64,000 nucleotides of DNA from Bombus terrestris (Eukaryota; Arthropoda; Insecta; Hymenoptera; Apidae), in assembly GCF_910591885.1 (NCBI RefSeq), contig NC_063271.1, positions 18,987,334-19,051,333 on the forward strand, written 5' to 3'. Under the pieces are notes generated by a model. The model was not told the origin of the DNA and made no database searches. It saw only the letters and a program-made list of their open reading frames with translations. The translations under genes were made by a program, and so were the position numbers. Within the stretch, counting starts at the first letter, position 1. Each line of letters opens with the position of its first letter. This document shows, piece after piece, positions 11,961 through 25,285 of this stretch.

Positions 11961-13517
11961 CAAGCTTACTAGCACTATTATTTTTCCCCCATATATAACT
12001 GTTCTCTAATCGATATATCCTTCGCTATTAACAGAACGGTTCAACGACCTAGCTCACCTGGAGCACCGATCCTCGAGTGGACGCCGAGCCATCTCGTTTG
12101 ATCCAAACAGAGGCGGTGCTCGGGAAATTCTAGAAAAAGTTGGGAGTCGCGTCAGGTGAGATAAGGCCCCCGGCCGTATCTTCTGCTCTGTCGCAATTTA
12201 CGGGGCGAACAACTGGGGATTGGGGGTGGGGGAATAGGAACAGTGAGCCAGAAATACAGTGAGGAAATATAGGAAGTGTCCTGGGGATACGGCGGAAACA
12301 GAACTTCGACTTGGCGGGAGGAACGGCCTTCTGCCTCGGCGAGAAGTCTTTTATCGGAGGTGGAACAGAGGGGGTGGTAGAAGTCGCGGCGTGGTAACGC
12401 GAGAGCGGAGCAGATATTTGATACACGCGAGCTCCATCACGATATTTGAATAACGAGATAAGCATTCTTCCGTGCTCTAGTCGATAAACTCGTTCCTTGG
12501 TCTTCCAATTTCTGTTTTCGAGGGTTCTATCGGTGTTCTAGGTTGGCACAGCCAATCGACGATACGCGGAACGATGGTTTCTGATAGAGCAAGTGCTTTT
12601 GGCATAGGTTAGGGCGAGACGCGAGGTATGAGTATGTTTAGAGTAACGAACTGCAATACAAGTTTATAGCGTGCACGGGACGTACGAACCTTTGTTGGAT
12701 CTCCGAAAGAAAATTTTTGTTTGCTTTCAAAGTGGATTTTTTTTCTGATATTTAAGAACCTTGTGAGTTTTAAAGGATTCTATCACAACATCTCGATAAT
12801 CCTACAAATTTCGATAAAATTTTTATCGAAATAATTATTTTTCAATAAAAATATCATATTCTATTTGTTTTGTTACACTATTTTGAATAACGTAACCGCG
12901 TTAACCCGTTCCTCGTTGTTTCATCAACGGCATTAGCATTAAAAAGACGCCACGTCTGTCTAAGCTTCCTAATAACCTGGAAGCGCCATCAACTGAAGAA
13001 ATATCTGCGTTGTCGTGTCAGAGCGAGGAAAAGGCAAGGAAAATGTTGGAAAAACGAGCAGTCCCGTTCGTCGATCCAGTTCGTTACTTAATATCTTTAT
13101 CGGAAGAGCAAGCATCTAGCTCGAACGGACACATTCTGCCCGCAATTCGAAGCTTCCAGCCACTCGAGGCTGGATTCGCCCCGAAGCGAAGACGAGTCTC
13201 TGTCTGTCGATCCTTCCTTCCTTCTCTTTTTCTCGCTTATGTGCACCGACCGGAGAGCTTTCAAATCGATGTACCACTCGATGAATTATGAAACTCGTAA
13301 TTTAGTCGGACTCTTTCGGAATGTAAAAACGGGTCGACGAATTTCGTGGCCACCGGCACCGATTCTGCAGGGTCAATCACTTTGATCACGAACGATCGTC
13401 AATTCGGAAAGGTAACGCGTCTCATGGCAGAGATACAGAAAAGAATTTGAAGAGAGAAAAAGAAGAGATCAGTGCAGGATATTGTTTCGTCTCGATCGAT
13501 TTCTGAACGACGAAAAT

Positions 13518-13560
13518 AGCCGATGCAGAAGAATTGAAGGGAAATTTTTCTGCATCGGCT
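13518..13560. repeat. Long hairpin: 18-bp arms, 7-nt loop
   Basis: The left arm AGCCGATGCAGAAGAATT (13518-13535) pairs with the right arm AATTTTTCTGCATCGGCT (13543-13560) with a single mismatch, which is a G-U pair if transcribed from the plus strand. The loop is GAAGGGA. Pairing does not continue outside the arms. Confidence 0.85.
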
Positions 13561-16500
13561 TAAATAAATGCAATGGAATGTAATAGATAATGTTACCTTC
13601 TGTTTTTAGATAAAATAAATAAAATTTCATCGAGTCTATATAATATTAATTTTAATATTATTAATGAATTCAATATTTTAATCGTTTCTTTTCCATTGGA
13701 CACACAGAGTGAAAATGTTTTCTAGCGATTCCAGAGTAAGCCCAGTTTACTTAGAAATAATAGGAAAGGAATGTTACCGCGAGTAGGAAATATTTTTTAA
13801 GCTTCCCTCGAGAGAAAGAGGAGAGAAAATACGCGAGATATAAAGTTTCGAAGAGTTAGAGGTCAACGGAGAATCGAAGAAAATTACATTCAACATTGGA
13901 AAAGAAATATACAGAGATACGTGTCTTGGTGTAAAGTTTTGAGAAATCTTAAATTTTCATCGTTGTAGAAATAAACAAGCATTCAAATGGAACGGAATTC
14001 AGCTTATTTATTATTAGTGTCTGGCGTTCGATCTTCTTCTTTGTAAATATTTCATACTGATTTTTAGACTGCAAGTAAAAGAACACTTCTACACGTGAGA
14101 AGGAGTCTTTTCAAAAAGTTACGTTAGAATTAAAATTTAAAAATCTAACTTTCCAAATTTGCTAAATGTAAATTTTTTAAGTAGCGGTCGTAATAAACAT
14201 TTTATGAAAAGCAGTCTAACAGAAATTAAGATACTTTTCTAATGTCGTTGTAATCTAGTAGTATGTAATAATTACATTAACTTGAACAAAAATGTTTAAC
14301 TTTTTCTCTGCTAAATTTCATTGTTAGTAAATACGCTATAATAGCGCTGCTAGATAAATAATTTATTTTCTCAGTAATTCAACTCTTTACAGATCGCTGC
14401 TTTTACGGCCAAACGCAAATTACTTCTTTCTGCTTTTCTTACCGGCTGTAGATGGCGCCAGCAATCACGGGTTGTTAATAATTTCCATCGAACAATTCTT
14501 TTAACCACGATCTTTCTTTTCGTACGCTGATCCATAAATTTGAAACACGGTACAAACGCGATTTCCCCGACAAATTGATTAAAAGCCGTTTCGTAACTTT
14601 CCAACGGAAAGAAGCGACGTTCCCTGGAAGTGTAAAGTTTTTCCTCAACTAAAACACGCGTCTCCATTACCACAGACGAAATACTTGCTTTGTCTTGTAC
14701 TCGTCTGTGCTGTAAGTCAAAGAGTAGTACCATGGAAGTGTAAATGTGCTTTTAGTTGAGAAAAAATGTGCAAATAGTTATATTTACTATTAAGACAAAT
14801 TGTCGTGAATGTCACCTGAGTTATTGTCCTTCTGCCTGCTTCTTTGTAGCAACTGGAAAAGATTCTTACCACTGCGAGAATTTTTTAAAAATCAGCGTAG
14901 GACAAAAACTGGTTTTCTTCCTCTCTGAATCTTTCCTGCATCTGCGATGAACGTCAATTATCGACATGTCGTTTTGTCGTTTTTTATCTCGTATCTCGTA
15001 GTTACTCGAGCTTTGGTCATTTGACGCCTGTTTTCGTGGAAAGTTGCGTCCTGAGAAATTTCTCTTCTCTATAAAGTTTTAAAATTGTCTGAATTTGAGG
15101 GGACGACATGGTGGGAAGCGCGCAATCGGTTGTGCACGTCGCACGAGTTCTATGGTTGAATAATGTTCGAGCGTGATTTAAGATTTACAGCCGGTGCTGG
15201 TCGGAGATTGAAAAAGATTCTGGAACTTCATCGCGTGTGAGACATTTTGGACATTTCTAGTCCAGCACTTCACTAAGAGTACAAACTTCGTACACTGGAA
15301 GAATTTTGTTATTCGATCGACCAGCAAGTCCAGCCTGCATACAAAGTAAAATTTTGTCAATCTAAAAACTTCCTCCTTTTTTTTTTAATTCTTCAAGAGT
15401 TAAAATAATGTTAAATAGAATACACAGGACGTACACGACAGCCGTTAAAGCGGTTTAACTTCGACGAGTTTACCCTCAGTGCGATAGTTTCGCGCGAACG
15501 CTTCTCCGGAAGAGTATACTTTAATCAGTACGTATTCTTTGATCGTGTCACGCGGTACTCTTCAACGTTTCAAGGACCCTTGAAGACGATTTTTACACAG
15601 AAGAGAGGAAAAAAAGCCGAGGATGAAGGGAGGGTGACGGATCTCTTCTGCACGCGTTTGTGTCTCCTCTTTGTGTGCTTGCTAACGAGCGGAAATTCAT
15701 GTGAACTCGTGTCCGTAACTCGCTCCCTCTAGAGACGATCCTCCGACGGAATAATGGCGGAAGCCGGAATGTCACTCGACGCCGAAGCGAGAAAACTCAA
15801 CACGTTAAGGGGGATTGGATGCCTAAGCTGGAAATAAATCAAAGAGACTCGCTGAAAGCCGAGTAGCGACTTCTTTTTTTCCTTTTGTTTCCGATCTTTG
15901 AACGTTTCGCGGGTCTTTTGCGGATAAGTTTCGAAAGATTCTTTTGAATTAATGAGCAAGAAATGGCGGACGTAGGGAGCGTAGAAGGATTAACCTTTTA
16001 AGGGTCCAGCTTTGACGAAATTCATCCAGAGAGGATGATGTCTACTTTTCTTCTCGGTACGTCTGAACCTCAAACGAAGCATTTTCTGCAATTTTTTTGC
16101 TTCCCGCTTAATAAACTGGGTTTACAAATGAAACGTTTCCTAAGCATCGTGCGAACTGTAAAATTTGTTTCAACTTCGCTTAAAAAAAAAAAGCAAAAGA
16201 ATTGCTCCGTTGTATGATACATGTAATACAAAAGTTATTGTACACTGCAAATGGTACTGTCTACGCCATGTATAAAATCAATAATTTCATAAGAAAGAAA
16301 GCATATAATCTATTAGGAAAAATAAAATCTATTCCATCAAATATTCCGTTTCTTTGGATCGTGAGAAATTTCCAACGATGGGAAATTTAAACGTGCTACT
16401 TGTGGGCGCTTTCGTCGTCATTTTTAACCAAAGCCATCAAACGTCGAAACAATCGGCTCGATAACAAACTTTTTATCGCGCCAAGATCGCGAGCAAGTTC

Positions 16501-19500
16501 CTCAGTTCTGGAAAATTCGACGTCTGTATTACATTCGAACGATGTTAAGACTTTTAAGGACGAACAGTTAGAAACAGGGGGTTGAGGGGATCGGCTGGGA
16601 GAGGTGGTGGAAATCGAAGGGATGTTGTAAGCGGTAACTTTCGCGAACTGCCTTTCAGCGATTAAGAAGAAACTTTCGCGATTTACAGTGGATTTCGCCG
16701 CAGACCTCGACGATCCAATCGAAGATTTACGACTGAAATCGCCATTTGAACTTTATATCTTCTCGAACAACTTCGAAATTGGAGACGCTTGTAAGTATCG
16801 CGACTCTGAGCACCGTTATCCGCCTCGGTTTTCTTTACGTTTAATTGTACCGAATCCGGTATAGAATCTCGATTGAAAGCAGTTTATTAAATGATTATTA
16901 AAATGGTCTCTTGTCGGTATAATGACATAAGGATTAGTATTCAGATTCGGAGGATTATCGGAACAGAGAATGGAAATTTACAACCCCGCTACATTCAGTA
17001 GCTACGGAAAACAATTTTTATGAAATCAGCTTTTTAAACTTTCTGCTCCTTTTTTCATCGTTTTATTCATTCCGACATTGAGCATCAGAATTTTTCATTT
17101 AAATGCAATAAAACATCGAAAGAAATGAAATTCGTGCACATTACAATTTGAACACACGAGGATTGAGAATAGAACTAACCGAATCGCCGACAAATCTCAA
17201 AATCTACCTCTGTACCGTGAACCCAAAAGAGAGCGGTACAGTAACTTCCTGAAAGCTTTCGAATAACTTCAAAGGCCGAGCAATAAATAGCCGAAAAACT
17301 GCTAGTCCTAATTTCCAACCATTCGTGTGGCTGATAGTTTCGTTCATCCTCTACCAACCCCCGAAGGGTCGTTTCCTTTTCTCCGGACGTCGAACGTATG
17401 GGAATTAGGCCGAAGCACGATGCTCGAATGGCGAATGGCAATTTTTCGTTTCGAGGTACGTACGTATATTGTCCGAAGAATACCGACGTAAATTTGCGAG
17501 TTCGAAAAATAAATTAAATATTTAACATCGTTGTATCACCGCTGCTCCACAATAATATCGGCTGGGAAATTTTAATGTCTCGTTACAGCGGAAGCATTGT
17601 TGACCACGAAATAAATTCGACGAGGCGTGCCAGTATAAAATTGAACGAGATATGTGTCGTGTGTTAACGAGTGATTTGCGAAATGCGAGTAGAACAGAAT
17701 TTTTGTTCGTTGGACGATTGGACAGGTATCGTTTGTTATCGCATTTTAATACTTTATATGTTTCCAATATTTTATTATTATAATTCTGATGCTCGGTGGA
17801 AAATTTTTTTTCAAACAGATAACCTTCTGAAACAAAGGCTTGTAAGCGAACCCTACCCACATAACGTTTATGATAACGTTAATTTCCTTTTGTTGCGTTA
17901 ATTATCGTTGCACGTCGGATAATCAGCATTTAGATTAATTTTCCGTGAGTTTGAATACGGTTTCACCGTACTGATATAGCAAATGTTCTAAAACAGTATG
18001 TATGAATGCGTGGCACTTCGATTTCGGCGACGCACACCGAATTCCCACAGGCATGAAGCGTAATGAATACGATTAATTAATGATGCAATGGCACAGGAGA
18101 TGCGAATAATCGCCCAGTGTCTGCGTTCTCTAAATTCCCTGACGCTATGTGTATTTACAGTTGCACAGTTTATACTATTTAGTTTCAAGTTTCATTGGAA
18201 CTAATTTGATCCATTAACTTAAATCACTTGAATCTAGGTAGGTAAACGACCAATGTGATCGAGACTTTTGGTATCTGCTCACATCAACTTTCGTATATCC
18301 AATCTTCAATCTGTTGCTATCAACTCTTGCCATCGTACATGGTGTTCATCCATCGATAAAACAATACACAAGCTCAAAATATCTCGCTTGCCGTTCAGAA
18401 GTGTGCAAGTTTGTGAGCAATGATCGAGCAAGTTTCTTGCACGTATCAAAGCGGTGCAAACAAAACTTTGTATTCGTCAGATCGAACAGGGACCGCAGCA
18501 ACGCGTCACGAGAATTTGTTGCGAGGAATATTGATTTTGATTCAGTCGATTGAACGATCGAACGTAGCCATGTGAACGTGACACACTGGAACGAAATACG
18601 AGATCATGATTCGGATAAATATCGTCGCTAAATATTCACCGATCAACGATACAAATAGGATGGCGCGCTCGGATTCTCCTACGCGAGCTGCGTGTGTCGT
18701 TGGCTCATCCCTGAATAATTCAACGCACGCGCTGGCTATTTTCCTGCTTTCCTCGTTTCCCGTCAAAGTGTCCGACCTAACGAAACGACGATGCTGGGAT
18801 CGTTTAATTTTTGATCCACGTCATGCCCTGGTGTTTCGATGATAATACGGTTGCTGCTCATTTATCTCCTGTTCCGAGCGGTCGCTAACGCGAAGGAGCA
18901 GTGGATTTTGTTATATGCGACGAGAAAAAAACAACGTTTATATGAACTGCCACGTTATGAAACAAAATATTTGTATAAAACATTAAAGTAGTAGGAACGA
19001 CAGATCGTTGAATTATTAAGTATGAGAAGAGTATGTCGTAATGTCGATATGCAAACGTGAGGATATATAATCTACGAAGAACGCATTCAAAGCTCACAGA
19101 GCAAATTGTCCACTAGTTTGTTTAAGGTTAATTTGTCTAATACCGTGCGTCAGTATTGGTAATAGGCGATTATAAGCTGTTACGGCTACCGTAACGTCGA
19201 TACTTGAAGCCATCAAAGTTGCTGTCTGCTAGAGGGAAAGGGGATAAATCCTCTTCCATAATTCATGTTATGTCTGCCAGCTAATATAGTTAATGCCGAC
19301 CAGTTCACCTGGGCACCTGCGTCCGAAATACTTGCAAAATTTGCCAGCTAATATTTGCATTTTGCGACACGATCCACCATTTCCACCCTGAACATTCCAT
19401 TTTGTGAAATTATTCACAAACGCAGAATGTTGTATTCATAGAACTATGAATTTGCGTAAAAGTCAGTAGTCTAATTATTACGCTAATTGTGCTAAATGTT

Positions 19501-22021
19501 CAAAATTGTGACGTGTAACTAATAAAATAGATAACCGTTGTATTGTCGTAATATTTATAGCTTCTTTCTCTATGTATATAAGTACAAAAATACAAAAGAA
19601 TACAATAAAACAGGTTTTTAAATTTATGCTTGTACGATTTTGTGACATATAAATTGGAAAGAATTGGAAATGCGCAGGCAACGCGACTTCTATCGTTCTA
19701 AGATAAGAGATCGATCCGCGCATATCCCGAATAACTAGCAGTTTGCCAGTAGGTACATATATATGTAGAGAAGCAATAACGCGAAACGTTTTCGTAACGC
19801 TTCTGACGGAACACAAAAGACGTTCCAACCGCTTTCTTGTCTTTTCCTGCGGCCAATACTGACATTCCGTGATCTACATTTGGATATTAAAGTTTGTTCA
19901 TCGTGATTTCATATTCCGACAACGCCCTTAGGCCAATGTTTGCATCATTTCGAATTCCTCCCGTTTTCGGTGCTCTGAATCACTCGATAGCATCAACCAT
20001 CGTCTTTCTTATTCCCAATTGTCTTCTCGTAGCTCTTTTCGATTTCTCGATCATTCCGTCGTTATCCGGTTGAGATATAAAAGGACGCTCCTTCTTTTGA
20101 TTTCTCCATGGCGTTTGACGCGTCGCGTCGTCGACCTCCTCTCAGGAGGAAAACGTCTTTATAGATTTTATATACTGCAAATTGATATATGCGTGATCCC
20201 TTACATTACAGATTCCACATTCCATTTATATAATATCGAATTTTTTTAGTCGTATCAAAGAATTTAGAAATTTTTTCGCCACGTGCACATTGCTCTCTGT
20301 TCGATAACAAAAAGAATGAGAAAACTTGTTCATCAGTATGGCACCTAATCTCGAGAATATTCAGAAACTCGCAAACAATAACACACAACGCGACATTTAT
20401 TTTCATCCTCGTTTCATCCTGCTTCCTTTCAGCTATAATTAACCCAGTTTCACAAGCAAAGTTCAAAGAACCACACGAAGCTCCACTATCGAACCTGGTG
20501 GTACCCGTGTATGATCGGTAATCGTTCGCGTTTATGGTACAATTTCGGAGACGCCCGAACGCGTAAATCGAATTGGTCCCTGTGGATTAGTGTCCACAAC
20601 ACCTAGCCAACTATGGTGCACACGGGCAACTCCGGCATCTCTTCGTTATTGGTGGGACGATTCGATTAAGCTGCATCAAAACGCGGCGGATGCGCGTGTT
20701 TGGCCTCATTTGCGAATGTACGGTGCACCTTTCTGATTCAGTGGCCCGCCTGGATCGACATCCCGTAACGGTATTATCTCCTATCGTTTCCCTTTGCGTC
20801 GCTTCCTCTTTGCTCTTTGTCAATGTTTCCCTCGCTATAAAATTGCTTACGGATTATTCGCTTGATCGGATTTCATCCGAATGTTAATCTTTGTAATGTT
20901 CTACAGGATCGTCCTTTATTTCGAGGTAACAAAAGATTCGAACAAGCAAGTACCGTAAATACATAATTAAGCCTCAGACGGCTCGATGAATGAGGATACG
21001 AAAAAAAAGATATCGTTGAGAGTATTTAACAGTTAGTGCGTGGAATATCAAAACAAATATGTGCGGCAGCAGAAAATTAGGAAGAAGTAAATTACCGCTC
21101 GATGATTTAATATGGTCTGCCTATACTTTGATCCACACATCTCATGTTTACTTATCAATTTTTAAACAAAACCCACGAAATCCTAAACCCCAAGACCAAA
21201 CTTATTTTTCATCATTCCACAGACATGCCATCGGTCCGACGAGCCACACGATCGTAATCATCGAGTCGTGACCCCTTCCTCCACCCCCTGTTATTGGCTC
21301 CGGAAACCGCAATCGTCCGCGTGTGCACGCAGAAACTACTCGACGAAGTTTCGTGCACTAATATCGAGAAATATGAAATATCGAGCAGGCGATGCCGATT
21401 GAATTCTAGAGCGGGCCGTTTATTGAACCCACGGATTTTCTTTATTCCTGACAGGGTATCGGGTCTCGTGGTGAATGCAACCAGAGAGAGAATCGACGAC
21501 TGGTATCTTTTTAAGGAAACGGACCTCGAAGTCGGCTAGAGCTGCCCGGGTCAATGGCTTCCTGCTACAAGCAAGGATATAATCCCATAAGTCAGTTCTG
21601 TGACCAGCGTTCAAACAAATATCGACGCGATTGTTCGATTCCCTCCGCGTCTAGCCAGCGACGGATAACGATCTCTGTCTGCGGAAAATGCAAAAGCATT
21701 GATCTTCTTCGATGGTTTGGCCGTCGGACTCTCCAGGTACTTTATTGAATCTCGTTCAGACTCGCGCGGCTGGTGAATTCTCGATTCTGAGGGAACACGT
21801 GCGCTACGATCGTGAATATTGCACCAGTGGTGGACCTTCGAAATGACCGCTTTATTGTGAGATACGTCGATTTTATACCTTCCAGAAATATCGTCGTTGG
21901 AATCAGCAGTGCAGGTCTAAGTGAATACAGAGAATCGACATTGATTTTGGAGTGATTTTATGGACATAAAATATTATATTGTTGCTTAATATGTAGTTTC
22001 AAGATAAACGGCATGAATGAG

Positions 22022-22062
22022 TACTAGGTTGGTGTATATGAAGTATTGTTTCTTATTTAAAT
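22022..22062 (+). mobile_element. Mariner-like terminal sequence (solo end)
   Basis: TACTAGGTTGGTGTATATGA, followed by AGTATTG and TTTC, resembles the inverted-repeat ends of mariner/Tc1 elements (AGGTTGG-T-G-type start, TA target). I could not find the matching opposite end or a transposase, so this is at best a decayed remnant. Confidence 0.3.
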
Positions 22063-22640
22063 GAAGATTGAATTTAACGCGAAATGAGAAACTTGTTATC
22101 ACATGTACCTATAGTTCTTAATTTTTAATATCAACAGACATTTTTTATTTGTAATATTTGTAATGGAAAATAGGTCGTTTCTCGTAAGCACGTAAATCTC
22201 CAACTATACTGTGCTCATAAGAAAACTAAGGCATATTTAAAAAATTCTCTTATCTTTTTATCCGCAACGTCGGCGAAAACTTACGATTTCTTCATAGCTA
22301 CACCTCATTTCCACACAACTGTCCCTACCTGCCTCTCTCACTCTTTCTCGCTTTGTGAATATTATAACGAAAGCCCCTAGCCTCGGTTCGTCTGGTCCAG
22401 GAGCAGGGTGTTCGTTTCCAGGATGCCATGCAAAATTCAAGCGGCAAGGATAAGGATCGCTCATTCTTCCGCGAGTTAGCCTAGCCAGCTTCTCTGGAAT
22501 TGCTTTCGCCGGCAGAAGCTTAAAGTTTAAGTCGGTCGCGATTGTCTGGCAAACATTCGCCCCTCGAAGATTGATTTCGACTTTGATATTCCTCTTGCGG
22601 AAGTCATCTTACTTTTGACACGTTTTTTATCTTTTTTCAT

Positions 22641-22658
22641 TTCTTCTTCTTCTTCTTC
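22641..22658. repeat. (TTC)6 microsatellite
   Basis: Six perfect TTC units in a longer pyrimidine-rich context. Confidence 0.85.
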
Positions 22659-24083
22659 GTTCTACTTTTCTACTTCTTTTATATTGCTTTCAGTGCACTG
22701 TTTGTTGCTAAAGTTGCGGCGTGAGAGTTTCGTGTCAAAGTCAATTTTATTTGACAACTTCCTCACGCGTTGCAAAGTCAAATAAATTATATTTATTTAT
22801 AATAAATTGTATTGGATGCATTATTAGAGCAAAAATTGTATTTATACCTTGGTTATTCCTTATTAATATTTGCACATTGTCTAAGAAAACTTGTATTAAA
22901 ATTCGCCGTACAAGATTCCCCTCAAAACTGCCACAAACAAAAACACGTGTCCCCTCAATTTTCAAACTCTATTCCCTCCCAATTTCAGCTCAAATTTCCC
23001 ATTTATTTTTTCACCACATTATTCCCCATTCCATCGTACCGTACACAAACTATTCGTACAGTGCACATAGAAAAATCTCTAAAACGAAACAATTTCACCT
23101 TCAATCTCGAAACTCTTCGAGACAAAATTTCAAATATACCTTTCGAGTTTTTCCACGAACAAGCAAAGAGCTTTCACGCGGAACGAACGCGACCACGATA
23201 AATATTTATTCCAAATTATTTGAACGAAGCTCAATTCCATTTCGTTCCATTTCATTCTGTTTTAGCGATGGTTCTTTAAGGGAAGAATAGAATATTCTTG
23301 GGTGGAAGCAAGCGTTAAAAATTAGATTGGAAATTAAATTGACCGTAGCCAAATGGCTTTTCTTCGGGGCGAAGGGACGGTTTCTTTGTAATCGTGCTCT
23401 TAATTGAAATTGGCAACTCGTTTAATCCCCCTTCGTCCGCAATTCGGTGAAACGCGTTCGGCGATTAAACTCTTCCACGTTTTGGCCGAGCGTCTTCTAC
23501 CCGCGGAGAGTTTAATGCCGATAATTAGAATTAATTTCGCGAAAACCCTTGTGAACGCTAACGATTAAAATTAATTAATATTGATGTAGGGAAACGAGCG
23601 ATAAAACTGTACAGTCGTGGGGAAGTTTTCGTTTAAATATCCGCGTGTGAGAAATTTGTTGAATAGTTGCCTCGACTTGCAGCTCATTATTCTAACAAAT
23701 CCACGATCCACTAACCCTAAAATCTCAAAAAAAGAAAAAAAAAAATTAAAGGATACAGGATATTTCAGAAACAAGCGATCAAATTTTCATACCGTGTTCT
23801 ACTACCTTTAACCAGTGACCGATAATCATAGAAACTTTATTCAGGTTAAAATTTTTAGGGTAATTTATCGAGACCATCTGAAACTCCCTGTATATCCATC
23901 CTCATACTCTGTTTTTACGCTTTGGTTGATACAATTTTTCCTTCGAGCCACAGAGTCATTGAAGAAATAGCAAAAAGAAGTAAAACAGAAAAGAGTAAAG
24001 AAAGAAAATGTCTAAGACCGTGATTGATATATAGAAACGAAATTTCCTCGTTGTAAATTGTTCTGTCACGTTGTTTGACTTAC

Positions 24084-24307
24084 CTGTTTAATCCAACTTT
24101 TCCACAAGTCTCTGTCCCAGGGGTGGTGAAAGCCGAGATATAAGTGCCTGGTCTCGCGATGGTGACTGTCCTCTTGTTGTTGACTCTGATGACACTGTTG
24201 AGTGACTCTTGGAAATCCAGTGATACGCAGTACGAGTTTGCCCAGACGTGACGGGGCATAACACACCGCACCCCCGCCAGTTAATTCCATCCATTCTGGC
24301 CTAGACT
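24084..24307 (-). CDS. Phlpp: PHLPP-like exon D: second half of PH domain
   Basis: The acceptor is cctgtccag|AGTCT and the donor AACAG|GTAAGT. Entry phase 1 completes Glu (G|AG), exit is phase 0, and there are 74 full codons. It encodes RPEWMELTGGGAVCYAPSR, then LGKLVLRITGF. A Gln/His/Ser-rich loop follows (about 18 residues, likely an insertion between PH strands), then RHLYLGFHHPWDRDLWKSW and IKQ. The D-x-x-x-W-x-x-W-(I/L) segment is the C-terminal PH helix with its near-invariant Trp. Overlapping open frames in the other two minus frames here are shadows. Phase 0 at the donor matches the phase 0 acceptor of the LRR exon at 3289. Confidence 0.9.
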
Positions 24308-25270
24308 CTGGACAGGCTAAAATCAGGATGATTGATATCAAATTTAGTTACGACCAATTTGACTCGGTTGTTGTCGCGTTACTTGTTTCGGTAAAATCGA
24401 ATGGCAAGACTGGGGTTGACCATCGATCATCTTAGGGCTGTTATAGACAGATCATCATTATGTATATTTGACGTACGAAATTTTGTGAATGGTTTTTTAC
24501 CTCTGGTCTTTGATTCTTAATGTCTTGCTTCACGATTAAGTTGGAATAGCGCGTGTCATAAACAACAATATGGTCGGTCACATGTCGAGCCATTTCACGG
24601 TTTGACTGAGCACTCGAAGTTGTGTAAATCGCACATATCTTTTGATACATAAATGCGTGTGTAAGATATAACCTATTTTATTTTGCAAGATAAACAATTA
24701 CTACCAATTGATCATCGAACAAGAAAGATTTATTATCTTAAAGTAAATAATAAATCAATCACATCGACGTATCACGTCTCTCACACTATGCTGTAGGTTA
24801 AGAGGTTAAAGCTTTTAATAATGTATTAATCATCTATGAGATTCCTTCACTCATTAAACCTGTCTGTAACCCAACATTTTTATAAGATCTACAGACCTAC
24901 ATTTTATAGTTTCACACTTGAATCTCCCAATTGCGACACACACTCGAACAAGTTAATCGTAGAGCACTCTGAACGAAACGAGCTGCGAAAACAACTATCC
25001 GTTCTGAATGACCAACAGCGCCATAAAACGTAGACGGTCCTTTTGGAAAACTCATTGTTTCGGAGCGTTAGCTCGCGAAACGGCGCAGCGAGCAGTTACC
25101 TCTCGAGCGATAAATTCCGGAGGATCAACAGTTCTGCCGGCTTTTTGACAGTGACAAATGCAGCCGAGTCGCGTCATCTAATTACACGGAACTACGAGTG
25201 GCAGCTGTCCATCGACGTTTCGAGCAAGCCAGGTCGGAGGTGAACCAGCTTTAAATCCCGCCGCGTTCGT

Positions 25271-25285
25271 TTCACGCCGCGTGAA
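25271..25285. repeat. Short inverted repeat in GC-rich block
   Basis: TTCACGC / GCGTGAA arms around one base, with further GCCGCG / CGCGGC-type motifs nearby (25258-25325). Confidence 0.5.

Larger units (their letters stand above)
3290..24083 (-). other. PHLPP-like intron 4 (20.8 kb)
   Basis: The donor is gtaagt and the acceptor tattgcag. This long intron contains a candidate alternative first exon close to its 3' end (3691-3777), a hairpin-rich block with a TATA-like box at 11.1-11.5 kb, an 18-bp-arm hairpin at 13.52 kb, a mariner-like terminal sequence at 22.02 kb, a (TTC)n run at 22.64 kb, and GC-richer stretches around 5.3-5.8, 7.1-7.5, 12.0-12.6, 15.4-16.0, 18.5-18.8 and 20.5-21.7 kb that might be regulatory. 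I recognise no complete nested gene. Confidence 0.8.

Noticed and set aside
13518..13560. Reading the hairpin as a miRNA gene
   Set aside because: The total foldback is 43 nt with no pairing beyond the arms, shorter than animal precursors, and neither arm carries a miRNA I know.
14371..14733. 120-codon minus-strand frame
   Set aside because: No domain, no splice support, no recognisable similarity.
22721..23290. 189-codon plus-strand open frame
   Set aside because: AT/pyrimidine-rich sequence with low-information translation and an overlapping long frame in another register; no splice or domain support.
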